This document shows, one piece after another, positions 38,641 to 51,300 of a stretch of 64,000 nt of DNA; within the stretch, counting starts at the first letter, position 1, and every line of letters begins with the position of its first letter. The notes under the pieces are model-generated. The model saw only the letters and a program-made list of their open reading frames with translations. It did no database searches and was not told the origin of the DNA. A program made the translations under genes and the position numbers. Origin of the DNA: Crossaster papposus (lineage: Eukaryota; Echinodermata; Asteroidea; Velatida; Solasteridae); contig JBAIAA010001137.1 of the NCBI GenBank assembly GCA_037893245.1, positions 186,001 to 250,000 on the forward strand. Direction: 5' to 3'.

Positions 38641-41600
38641 GTGTCTCACTCAGCCTGCTCAGAAGGAACAGCAGAGGTAGAAGACAGAGATAGAGTATAT
38701 CCACGTGTCTCACTCAGCCTGCTCAGAAGGAACAGCAGAGGTAGAAGACAGAGATAGAGTATATCCACGTGTCTCACTCAGCCTGCTCAGAAGGAACAGC
38801 AGAGGTAGGAGACAGAGATAGAGTATATCCACGTGTCTGATCTACACCTCACTCAGACTGCTCAGAAGGAACAGCAGAGGTAGAAGACAGCGATAGAGCA
38901 TATCCAAGTGTCTCACTCAGCCTGCTCAGAAGGAACAGCAGAGGTAGAAGACAGAGATAGAGTATATCCACGTGTCTCGCTCAGCCTACTCAGCAGGAAC
39001 AGCAGAGGTAGAAGAAACACGCAGTATATCCACGTGTCTCACTCAGCCTGCTCAGAAGGAACAGCAAAGGTAGAAGACAGAGATAGAGTATATCCACGTG
39101 TCTGATCTACACCTCACTCAGCCTGCTCAGAAGGAACAGCAGAGGTAGAAGACAGAGATAGAGTATATCCACGTGTCTCACTCAGCCTGCTCAGAAGGAA
39201 CAGCAGAGGTAGGAGACAGAGATAGAGTATATCCACGTGTCTGATCTACACCTCACTCAGACTGCTCAGAAGGAACAGCAGAGGTAGAAGACAGAGATAG
39301 AGCATATCCACGTGTCTGATCTACACCTCACTCAGCCTGCTCAGAAGGAACAGCAGAGGTAGAAGACAGAGATAGAGTATATCCACGTGTCTGATCTACA
39401 CCTCACTCAGCCTGATCAGAAGGAACAGCAGATGTAGAAGACAGAGATAGAGTATATCCACGTGTCTAATCTACACCTCACTCAGCCTGCTTAGAAGGAA
39501 CAGCAGAGGTAGAAGACAGATATAGAGTATATCCACGTGTCTCTCTCAGCCTGCTCAGAGGGAACATCAGAGGTAGAAGACAGAGATAAAGTATATCCAC
39601 GTGTCTGATCTACACCTCATTCAGCCTGCTCAGAAGGAACAGCAGAGGTAGAAGACAGAGATAGAGTATATCCACGTGTCTCACTCAGCCTGCTCAGAAG
39701 GAACAGCAGAGGTACAAGACAGAGATAGAGTATATCCACGTGTCTCACTCAGCCTGCTCAGAAGGAACAGCAGAGGTAGAAGACAGAGATAGAGTATATC
39801 CACGTGTCTCACTCAGCCTGCTCAGAAGGAACAGCAGGGGTAGAAGGCAGAGATAGAGTATATCCACGTGTCTCACTCAGCCTGCTCAGAAGGAACAGCA
39901 GAGGTAGAAGACAGAGATAGAGTATATCCACGTGTCTGATATACACCTCACTCAACCTGCTCAGAAGGAACAGCAGAGGTAGAAGACAGAGATAGAGTAT
40001 ATCCACGTGTCTCACTCAGCCTGCTCAGAAGGAACAGCAGAGATAGGAGACAGAGATAGAGTATATCCACGTGTCTGATCTACACCTCACTCAGACTGCT
40101 CAGAAGGAACAGCAGAGGTTGAAGACAGAGATAGAGCATATCCAAGTGTCTCACTCAGCCTGCTCAGAAGGAACAGCAGAGGTACAAGACAGAGATAGAG
40201 TATATCCACGTGTCTGATCTACACCTCACTCAGCCTGATCAGAAGGAACAGCAGATGTAGAAGACAGAGATAGAGTATATCCACGTGTCTAATCTACACC
40301 TCACTCAGCCTGCTTAGAAGGAACAGCAGAGGTAGAAGACAGATATAGAGTATATCCACGTGTCTCTCTCAGCCTGCTCAGAGGGAACATCAGAGGTAGA
40401 AGACAGAGATAAAGTATATCCACGTGTCTGATCTACACCTCACTCAGCCTGCTCAGAAGGAACAGCAGAGGTAGAAGACAGAGATAGAGTATATCCACGT
40501 GTCTCACTCAGCCTGCTCAGAAGGAACAGCAGAGGTACAAGACAGAGATAGAGTATATCCACGTGTCTCACTCAGCCTGCTCAGAAGGAACAGCAGAGGT
40601 AGAAGACAGAGATAGAGTATATCCACGTGTCTCACTCAGCCTGCTCAGAAGGAACAGCAGGGGTAGAAGGCAGAGATAGAGTATATCCCCGTGTCTCACT
40701 CAGCCTGCTCAGAAGGAACAGCAGAGGTAGAAGACAGAGATAGAGTATATCCACGTGTCTGATATACACCTCACTCAACCTGCTCAGAAGGAACAGCAGA
40801 GGTAGAAGACAGAGATAGAGTATATCCACGTGTCTCACTCAGCCTGCTCAGAAGGAACAGCAGAGATAGGAGACAGAGATAGAGTATATCCACGTGTCTG
40901 ATCTACACCTCACTCAGACTGCTCAGAAGGAACAGCAGAGGTTGAAGACAGAGATAGAGCATATCCAAGTGTCTCACTCAGCCTGCTCAGAAGGAACAGC
41001 AGAGGTAGAAGACAGAGATAGAGTATATCCACGTGTCTCACTCAGCCTGCTCAGAAGGAACAGCAGAGGTAGAAGACAGAGATAGAGTATATCCACGTGT
41101 CTCACTCAGCCTGCTTAGAAGGAACAGCAGAGGTAGAAGACAGAGATAGAGTATATCCACGTGTCTCACTCAGCCTGCTCAGAAGGAACAGCAGAGGTAG
41201 GAGACAGAGATAGAGTATATCCACGTGTCTGATCTACACCTCACTCAGACTGCTCAGAAGGAACAGCAGAGGTAGAAGACAGCGATAGAGCATATCCAAG
41301 TGTCTCACTCAGCCTGCTCAGAAGGAACAGCAGAGGTAGAAGACAGAGATAGAGTATATCCACGTGTCTCGCTCAGCCTACTCAGCAGGAACAGCAGAGG
41401 TAGAAGAAACACGCAGTATATCCACGTGTCTCACTCAGCCTGCTCAGAAGGAACAGCAAAGGTAGAAGACAGAGATAGAGTATATCCACGTGTCTGATCT
41501 ACACCTCACTCAGCCTGCTCAGAAGGAACAGCAGAGGTAGAAGACAGAGATAGAGTATATCCACGTGTCTCACTCAGCCTGCTCAGAAGGAACAGCAGAG

Positions 41601-43230
41601 GTAGGAGACAGAGATAGAGTATATCCACGTGTCTGATCTACACCTCACTCAGACTGCTCAGAAGGAACAGCAGAGGTAGAAGACAGAGATAGAGCATATC
41701 CACGTGTCTGATCTACACCTCACTCAGCCTGCTCAGAAGGAACAGCAGAGGTAGAAGACAGAGATAGAGTATATCCACGTGTCTGATCTACACCTCACTC
41801 AGCCTGATCAGAAGGAACAGCAGATGTAGAAGACAGAGATAGAGTATATCCACGTGTCTAATCTACACCTCACTCAGCCTGCTTAGAAGGAACAGCAGAG
41901 GTAGAAGACAGATATAGAGTATATCCACGTGTCTCTCTCAGCCTGCTCAGAGGGAACATCAGAGGTAGAAGACAGAGATAAAGTATATCCACGTGTCTGA
42001 TCTACACCTCATTCAGCCTGCTCAGAAGGAACAGCAGAGGTAGAAGACAGAGATAGAGTATATCCACGTGTCTCACTCAGCCTGCTCAGAAGGAACAGCA
42101 GAGGTACAAGACAGAGATAGAGTATATCCACGTGTCTCACTCAGCCTGCTCAGAAGGAACAGCAGAGGTAGAAGACAGAGATAGAGTATATCCACGTGTC
42201 TCACTCAGCCTGCTCAGAAGGAACAGCAGGGGTAGAAGGCAGAGATAGAGTATATCCACGTGTCTCACTCAGCCTGCTCAGAAGGAACAGCAGAGGTAGA
42301 AGACAGAGATAGAGTATATCCACGTGTCTGATATACACCTCACTCAACCTGCTCAGAAGGAACAGCAGAGGTAGAAGACAGAGATAGAGTATATCCACGT
42401 GTCTCACTCAGCCTGCTCAGAAGGAACAGCAGAGATAGGAGACAGAGATAGAGTATATCCACGTGTCTGATCTACACCTCACTCAGACTGCTCAGAAGGA
42501 ACAGCAGAGGTTGAAGACAGAGATAGAGCATATCCAAGTGTCTCACTCAGCCTGCTCAGAAGGAACAGCAGAGGTACAAGACAGAGATAGAGTATATCCA
42601 CGTGTCTGATCTACACCTCACTCAGCCTGATCAGAAGGAACAGCAGATGTAGAAGACAGAGATAGAGTATATCCACGTGTCTAATCTACACCTCACTCAG
42701 CCTGCTTAGAAGGAACAGCAGAGGTAGAAGACAGATATAGAGTATATCCACGTGTCTCTCTCAGCCTGCTCAGAGGGAACATCAGAGGTAGAAGACAGAG
42801 ATAAAGTATATCCACGTGTCTGATCTACACCTCACTCAGCCTGCTCAGAAGGAACAGCAGAGGTAGAAGACAGAGATAGAGTATATCCACGTGTCTCACT
42901 CAGCCTGCTCAGAAGGAACAGCAGAGGTACAAGACAGAGATAGAGTATATCCACGTGTCTCACTCAGCCTGCTCAGAAGGAACAGCAGAGGTAGAAGACA
43001 GAGATAGAGTATATCCACGTGTCTCACTCAGCCTGCTCAGAAGGAACAGCAGGGGTAGAAGGCAGAGATAGAGTATATCCCCGTGTCTCACTCAGCCTGC
43101 TCAGAAGGAACAGCAGAGGTAGAAGACAGAGATAGAGTATATCCACGTGTCTGATATACACCTCACTCCACCTGCTCAGAAGGAACAGCAGAGGTAGAAG
43201 ACAGAGATAGAGTATATCCACGTGTCTCAC
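38641..43230. repeat. Satellite domain C, continued
   Basis: This continues the 823/1505/1569-bp units with marker monomers at 39809, 40632, 42201 and 43024. It matches 12826-17415 at a constant offset of 25815 bp. Differences from that copy are scattered single bases, for example a CTCACTCCACC variant near 43165. No other sequence is present. Confidence 0.85.
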
Positions 43231-46200
43231 TCAGCCTGCTCAGAAGGAACAGCAGAGATAGGAGACAGAGATAGAGTATATCCACGTGTCTGATCTACAC
43301 CTCACTCAGACTGCTCAGAAGGAACAGCAGAGGTTGAAGACAGAGATAGAGCATATCCAAGTGTCTCACTCAGCCTGCTCAGAAGGAACAGCAGAGGTAG
43401 AAGACAGAGATAGAGTATATCCACGTGTCTCACTCAGCCTGCTCAGAAGGAACAGCAGAGGTAGAAGAAACACGCAGTATATCCACGTGTCTCACTCAGC
43501 CTGCTCAGAAGGAACAGCAGAGGTAGAAGACAGAGATAGAGTATATCCACGTGTCTGATCTACACCTCACTCAGCCTGCTCAGAAGGAACAGCAGAGGTA
43601 GAAGACAGAGATAGAGTATATCCACGTGTCTGATCTACACCTCACTCAGCCTGATCAGAAGGAACAGCAGATGTAGAAGACAGAGATAGAGTATATCCAC
43701 GTGTCTAATCTACACCTCACTCAGCCTGCTTAGAAGGAACAGCAGAGGTAGAAGACAGATATAGAGTATATCCACGTGTCTCGCTCAGCCTGCTCAGAGG
43801 GAACATCAGAGGTAGAAGACAGATATAAAGTATATCCACGTGTCTGATCTACACCTCACTCAGCCTGCTCAGAAGGAACAGCAGAGGTAGAAGACAGAGA
43901 TAGAGTATATCCACGTGTCTGATATACACCTCACTCAGCCTGCTCAGAAAGAACAGCAGAGGGGGAAGACAGAGATAGAGTATATCCAAGTGTCTCACTC
44001 AGCCTGCGCAGAAGGAACAACAGATGTAGAAGACAGAGATAGTGTATTTCCACTTGTCTCACTCAGCCTGCTCAGAAGGAACAGCAGAGGTAGAAGGCAG
44101 AGATAGAGTACATCCACGTGTCTGATATACACCTCAGTCAGCCTGATCAGAAGGAACAGCAGAGGTAGAAGACAGAGATAGAGTATATCCACGTGTCTCA
44201 CTCAGCCTGCTCAGAAGGAACAGCAGAGGTAGAAGACAGAGATAGAGTATATCCACGTGTCTCACTCAGCCTTCTCAGAAGGAACAGCAGAGGTAGACGA
44301 CAGAGATAGAGTATATCCACGTGTCTCACTCAGCCTGCTCAGAAGGAACAGCAGAGGTAGAAGACAGAGATAGAGTATATCCACGTGTCTGATATACACC
44401 TCACTCAGCCTGCTCAGAAGGAACAGCAGAGGTAGAAGACAGAGATAGAGTATATCCACGTGTCTCACTCAGCCTGCTCAGAAGGAACAGCAGAGGTAGA
44501 AGACAGAGATAGAGTATATCCACGTGTCTCACTCAGCCTGCTCAGAGGGAACAGAAGAGGTAGAAGACAGAGATAGAGTATATCCACGTGTCTCGCTCAG
44601 CCTGCTCAGAAGGAACAGCAGAGGTAGAAGACAGAGATAAAGTATATCCAAGTGTCTGATCTACACCTCACTCAGCCTGCTCAGAAGGAACAGCAGAGGT
44701 AGAAGACAGAGATAAAGTATATCTACGTGTCTGATCTACACCTCACTCAGCCTGCTCAGAAGGAACAGCAGAGGTAGAAGACAGAGATAAAGTATATCCA
44801 CGTGTCTGATCTACCCCTCACTCAGCCTGCTCAGAAGGAACAGCAGATGTAGAAGACAGAGATAGAGTATATCCACGTGTCTAATCTACACCCCACTCAG
44901 CCTGCTCAGAAGGAACAGCAGAGGTAGAAGACAGAGATAAAGTATATCCACGTGTCTGATCTACACCACACTCAGCCTGCTCAGAAGGAACAGCAGAGGT
45001 AGAAGACAGAGATAGAGTATATCCACGTGTCTGATCTACACCTCACTCAGCCTGCTCAGAAGGAACAGCAGATGGAGAACACGGAGATAGGGTATATCCA
45101 CGTGTCTCGCTCAGCCTGCTCAGAAGGAACAGCAGAGGTAGAAGACAGAGATAGAGTATATCCAAGTGTCTCACTCAGCCTGCTCAGAAGGAACAGCAGA
45201 GGTAGAAGACAGAGATAGAGTATATCCACGTGTCTGATATACACCTCACTCAACCTGCTCAGAAGGAACAGCAGAGGTAGAAGACAGAGATAGAGTATAT
45301 CCACGTGTCTCAATCAGCCTGCTCAGAAGGAACAGCAGAGGTAGGAGACAGAGATAGAGTATATCCACGTGTCTGATCTACACCTCACTCAGACTGCTCA
45401 GAAGGAACAGCAGAGGTAGAAGACAGAGATAGAGTATATCCGCGTGTCTGATCTACACCTCACTCAGCTTGATCAGAAGGAACAGCAGATGTAGAAGACA
45501 GAGATAGAGTATATCCACGTGTCTAATCTACACCTCACTCAGCCTGCTTAGAAGGAACAGCAGAGGTAGAAGACAGATATAGAGTATATCCACGTGTCTC
45601 GCTCAGCCTGCTCAGAGGGAAAATCAGAGGTAGAAGACAGAGATAAAGTATATCCACGTGTCTGATCTACACCTCACTCAGCCTGCTCAGAAGGAACAGC
45701 AGAGGTAGAAGACAGAGATAGAGTATATCCACGTGTCTGATATACACCTCACTCAACCTGCTCAGAAGGAACAGCAGAGGTAGAAGACAGAGATAGAGTA
45801 TATCCACGTGTCTCACTCAGCCTGCTCAGAAGGAACAGCAGAGATAGGAGACAGAGATAGAGTATATCCACGTGTCTGATCTACACCTCACTCAGACTGC
45901 TCAGAAGGAACAGCAGAGGTTGAAGACAGAGATAGAGCATATCCAAGTGTCTCACTCAGCCTGCTCAGAAGGAACAGCAGAGGTAGAAGACAGAGATAGA
46001 GTATATCCACGTGTCTCACTCAGCCTGCTCAGAAGGAACAGCAGAGGTAGAAGAAACCCGCAGTATATCCACGTGTCTCACTCAGCCTGCTCAGAAGGAA
46101 CAGCAGAGGTAGAAGACAGAGATAGAGTATATCCACGTGTCTGATCTACACCTCACTCAGCCTGCTCAGAAGGAACAGCAGAGGTAGAAGACAGAGATAG

Positions 46201-48316
46201 AGTATATCCACGTGTCTGATCTACACCTCACTCAGCCTGATCAGAAGGAACAGCAGATGTAGAAGACAGAGATAGAGTATATCCACGTGTCTAATCTACA
46301 CCTCACTCAGCCTGCTTAGAAGGAACAGCAGAGGTAGAAGACAGATATAGAGTATATCCACGTGTCTCGCTCAGCCTGCTCAGAGGGAACATCAGAGGTA
46401 GAAGACAGATATAAAGTATATCCACGTGTCTGATCTACACCTCACTCAGCCTGCTCAGAAGGAACAGCAGAGGTAGAAGACAGAGATAGAGTATATCCAC
46501 GTGTCTGATCTACACCTCACTCAGCCTGCTCAGAAAGAACAGCAGAGGGGGAAGACAGAGATAGAGTATATCCAAGTGTCTCACTCAGCCTGCGCAGAAG
46601 GAACAACAGATGTAGAAGACAGAGATAGTGTATTTCCACGTGTCTCACTCAGCCTGCTCAGAAGGAACAGCAGAGGTAGAAGGCAGAGATAGAGTATATC
46701 CACGTGTCTGATATACACCTCAGTCAGCCTGATCAGAAGGAACAGCAGAGGTAGAAGACAGAGATAGAGTATATCCACGTGTCTCACTCAGCCTGCTCAG
46801 AAGGAACAGCAGAGGTAGAAGACAGAGATAGAGTATATCCACGTGTCTCACTCAGCCTTCTCTGAAGGAACAGCAGAGGTAGACGACAGAGATAGAGTAT
46901 ATCCACGTGTCTCACTCAGCCTGCTCAGAAGGAACAGCAGAGGGAGAAGACAGAGATAGAGTATATCCACGTGTCTGATATACACCTCACTCAGCCTGCT
47001 CAGAAGGAACAGCAGAGGTAGAAGACAGAGATAGAGTATATCCACGTGTCTCACTCAGCCTGCTCAGAAGGAACAGCAGAGGTAGAAGACAGAGATAGAG
47101 TATATCCACGTGTCTCACTCAGCCTGCTCAGAGGGAACAGAAGAGGTAGAAGACAGAGATAGAGTATATCCACGTGTCTCGCTCAGCCTGCTCAGAAGGA
47201 ACAGCAGAGGTAGAAGACAGAGATAAAGTATATCCACGTGTCTGATCTACACCTCACTCAGCCTGCTCAGAAGGAACAGCAGAGGTAGAAGACAGAGATA
47301 AAGTATATCCACGTGTCTGATCTACACCTCACTCAGCCTGCTCAGAAGGAACAGCAGAGGTAGAAGACAGAGATAAAGTATATCCACGTGTCTGATCTAC
47401 CCCTCACTCAGCCTGCTCAGAAGGAACAGCAGATGTAGAAGACAGAGATAGAGTATATCCACGTGTCTAATCTACACCCCACTCAGCCTGCTCAGAAGGA
47501 ACAGCAGAGGTAGAAGACAGAGATAAAGTATATCCACGTGTCTGATCTACACCACACTCAGCCTGCTCAGAAGGAACAGCAGAGGTAGAAGACAGAGATA
47601 GAGTATATCCACGTGTCTGATCTACACCTCACTCAGCCTGCTCAGAAGGAACAGCAGAGGGAGAACACGGAGATAGGGTATATCCACGTGTCTCGCTCAG
47701 CCTGCTCAGAAGGAACAGCAGAGGTAGAAGACAGAGATAGAGTATATCCACGTGTCTCACTCAGCCTGCTCAGAAGGAACAGCAGAGGTAGAAGGCAGAG
47801 ATAGAGTATATCCACGTGTCTCACTCAGCCTGCTCAGAAGGAACAGCAGAGGTAGAAGACAGAGATAGAGTATATCCCCGTGTCTGATATACACCTCACT
47901 CAACCTGCTCAGAAGGAACAGCAGAGGTAGAAGACAGAGATAGAGTATATCCACGTGTCTCAATCAGCCTGCTCAGAAGGAACAGCAGAGGTAGGAGACA
48001 GAGATAGAGTATATCCACGTGTCTGATCTACACCTCACTCAGACTGCTCAGAAGGAACAGCAGAGGTAGAAGACAGAGATAGAGTATATCCACGTGTCTG
48101 ATCTACACCTCACTCAGCCTGCTCAGAAAGAACAGCAGAGGGGGAAGACAGAGATAGAGTATATCGAAGTGTCTCACTCAGCCTGCGCAGAAGGAACAAC
48201 AGATGTAGAAGACAGAGCTAGATTATTTCCACGTGTCTCACTCAGCCTGCTCAGAAGGAACAGCAGAGGTAGAAGGCAGAGATAGAGTATATCCACGTGT
48301 CTGATATACACCTCAG
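43145..48316. repeat. 2586-bp tandem pair at the C/D domain border
   Basis: Blocks at 43286, 43915, 43995, 44262 and 45027 recur at 45872, 46501, 46581, 46848 and 47613, all at an offset of 2586 bp. Each unit opens with domain C-type monomers, including a 62-bp monomer (near 43468 and 46052), and passes into domain D monomers. The two units have more scattered substitutions than the 17-kb or LINE-linked duplicates, so this pair looks older. Edges are approximate. Confidence 0.8.
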
Positions 48317-51300
48317 TCAGCCTGATCAGAAGGAACAGCAGAGGTAGAAGACAGAGATAGAGTATATCCACGTGTCTCACTCAGCCTGCTCAGAAGGAAC
48401 AGCAGAGGTAGAAGACAGAGATAGAGTATATCCACGTGTCTCACTCAGCCTGCTCAGAAGGAACAGCAGAGGTAGACGACAGAGATAGAGTATATCCACG
48501 TGTCTCACTCAGCCTGCTCAGAAGTAACAGCAGAGGTAGAAGACAGAGATAGAGTATATCCACTTGTCTGATATACACCTCACTCAGTCTGCTCAGAAGG
48601 AAAAGCAGAGGTAGAAGACAGAGATAGAGTATATCCACGTGTCTCACTCAGCCTGCTCAGAAGGAACAGCAGAGGTAGAAGACAGAGATAGAGTATATCC
48701 ACGTGTCTCACTCAGCCTGCTCAGAGGGAACAGAAGAGGTAGAAGACATAGATAGAGTATATCCACGTGTCTCGCTCAGCCTGCTCAGAAGGAACAGCAG
48801 AGGTAGAAAACAGAGATAAAGTATATCCACGTGTCTGATCTACACCTCACTCAGCCTGCTCAGAAGGAACAGCAGAGGTAGAAGACAGAGATAAAGTATA
48901 TCCACGTGTCTGATCTACACCTCACTCAGCCTGCTCAGAAGGAACAACAGAGGTAGAAGACAGAGATAGAGTATATCCACGTGTCTCAATCAGCCTGCTC
49001 AGAAGGAACAGCAGATGTAGAAGACAGAGATAGAGTATATCCACGTGTCTAATCTACACCCCACTCAGCCTGCTCAGAAGGAACAGCAGAGGTAGAATAC
49101 AGAGATAAAGTATATCCACGTGTCTGATCTACACCACACTCAGCCTGCTCAGAAGGAACAGCAGAGGTAGAAGACATAGATAGAGTATATCCACGTGTCT
49201 CGCTCAGCCTGCTCAGAAGGAACATCAGAGGTAGAAGACAGAGATAAAGTATATCCACGTGTCTGATCTACACCTCACTCAGCCTGCTCAGAAGGAACAG
49301 CAGAGGTAGAAGACAGAGATAAAGTATATCCACGTGTCTGATCTACACCTCACTCAGCCTGCTCAGAAGGAACAACAGAGGTAGAAGACAGAGATAGAGT
49401 ATATCCACGTGTCTCAATCAGCCTGCTCAGAAGGAACAGCAGATGTAGAAGACAGAGATAGAGTATATCCACGTGTCTAATCTACACCCCACTCAGCCTG
49501 CTCAGAAGGAACAGCAGAGGTAGAAGACAGAGATAAAGTATATCCACGTGTCTGATCTACACCACACTCAGCCTGCTCAGAAGGAACAGCAGAGGTAGAA
49601 GACAGAGATAGAGTATATCCACGTGTCTGATCTACACCTCACTCAGCCTGCTCAGAAGGAACAGCAGAGGGAGAAGACGGAGATAGGGTATATCCACGTG
49701 TCTCGCTCAGCCTGCTCAGAAGGAACAGCAGAGGTAGAAGACAGAGATAGAGTATATCCACGTGTCTCACTCAGCCTGCTCAGAAGGAACAGCAGAGGTA
49801 GAAGGCAGAGATAGAGTATATCCACGTGTCTCACTCAGCCTGCTCAGAAGGAACAGCAGAGGTAGAAGACAGAGATAGAGTATATCCACGTGTCTGATAT
49901 ACACCTCACTCAACCTGCTCAGAAGGAACAGCAGAGGTAGAAGACAGAGATAGAGTATATCCACGTGTCTCACTCAGCCTGCTCAGAAGGAACAGCAGAG
50001 GTAGGAGACAGAGATAGAGTATATCCACGTGTCTGATCTACACCTCACTCAGACTGCTCAGAAGGAACAGCAGAGGTAGGAGACAGAGATATAGTATATC
50101 CACGTGTCTGATCTACACCTCACTCAGACTGCTCAGAAGGAACAGCAGAGGTAGAAGACAGCGATAGAGCATATCCAAGTGTCTCACTCAGCCTGCTCAG
50201 AAGGAACAGCAGAGGTAGAAGACAAAGATAGAGTATATCCACGTGTCTCACTCAGCCTGCTCAGAAGGAACAGCAGAGGTAGAAGACAGAGATAGAGTAT
50301 TTCCACGTGTCTCACTCAGCCTACTCAGAAGGAACAGCAGAGGTAGAAGACAGAGATAGAGTATATCCACGTGTCTGATCTACACCTCACTCAGCCTGCT
50401 CAGAAGGAACATCAGAGGTAGAAGACAGAGATAGAGTATATCCACGTGTCTGATCTACACCTCCCTCAGCCTGCTCAGAAGGAACAGCAGATGTAGAAGA
50501 CAGAGATAGAGTATATCCACGTGTCTAATCTACACCTCACTCAGCCTGCTTAGAAGGAACAGCAGAGGTAGAAGACAGATATAGAGTATATCCACGTGTC
50601 TCGCTCAGCCTGCTCAGAGGGAACATCAGAGGTAGAAGACAGAGATAAAGTATATCCACGTGTCTGATCTACACCTCACTCAGCCTGCTCAGAAGGAACA
50701 GCAGAGGTAGAAGGCAGAGATAGAGTATATCCACGTTTCTGATATACACCTCAGTCAGCCTGATCAGAAGGAACAGCAGAGGTAGAAGACAGAGATAGAG
50801 TATATCCACGTGTCTCACTCAGCCTGCTCAGAAGGAACAGCAGAGGTAGAAGACAGAGATAGAGTATATCCACGTGTCTCACTCAGCCTGCTCAGAAGGA
50901 ACAGCAGAGGTAGACGACAGAGATAGAGTATATCCAAGTGTCTCACTCAGCCTGCTCAGAAGGAACAGCAGAGGTAGAAGACAGAGATAGAGTATATCCA
51001 CGTGTCTGATATACACCTCACTCAGCCTGCTCAGAAGGAACAGCAGAGGTAGAAGACAGAGATAGAGTATATCCACGTGTCTCACTCAGCCTGCTCAGAA
51101 GGAACAGCAGAGGTAGAAGACAGAGATAGAGTATTTCCACGTGTCTCACTCAGCCTGCTCAGAAGGAACAGCAGAGGTAGAAGGCAGATATAGAGTATAT
51201 CCACGTGTCTGATATACACCTCACTCAGCCTGCTCAGAAGGAACAGCAGAGGTAGAAGACAGAGATAGCGTATATCCACGTGTCTCACTCAGCCTGCTCA

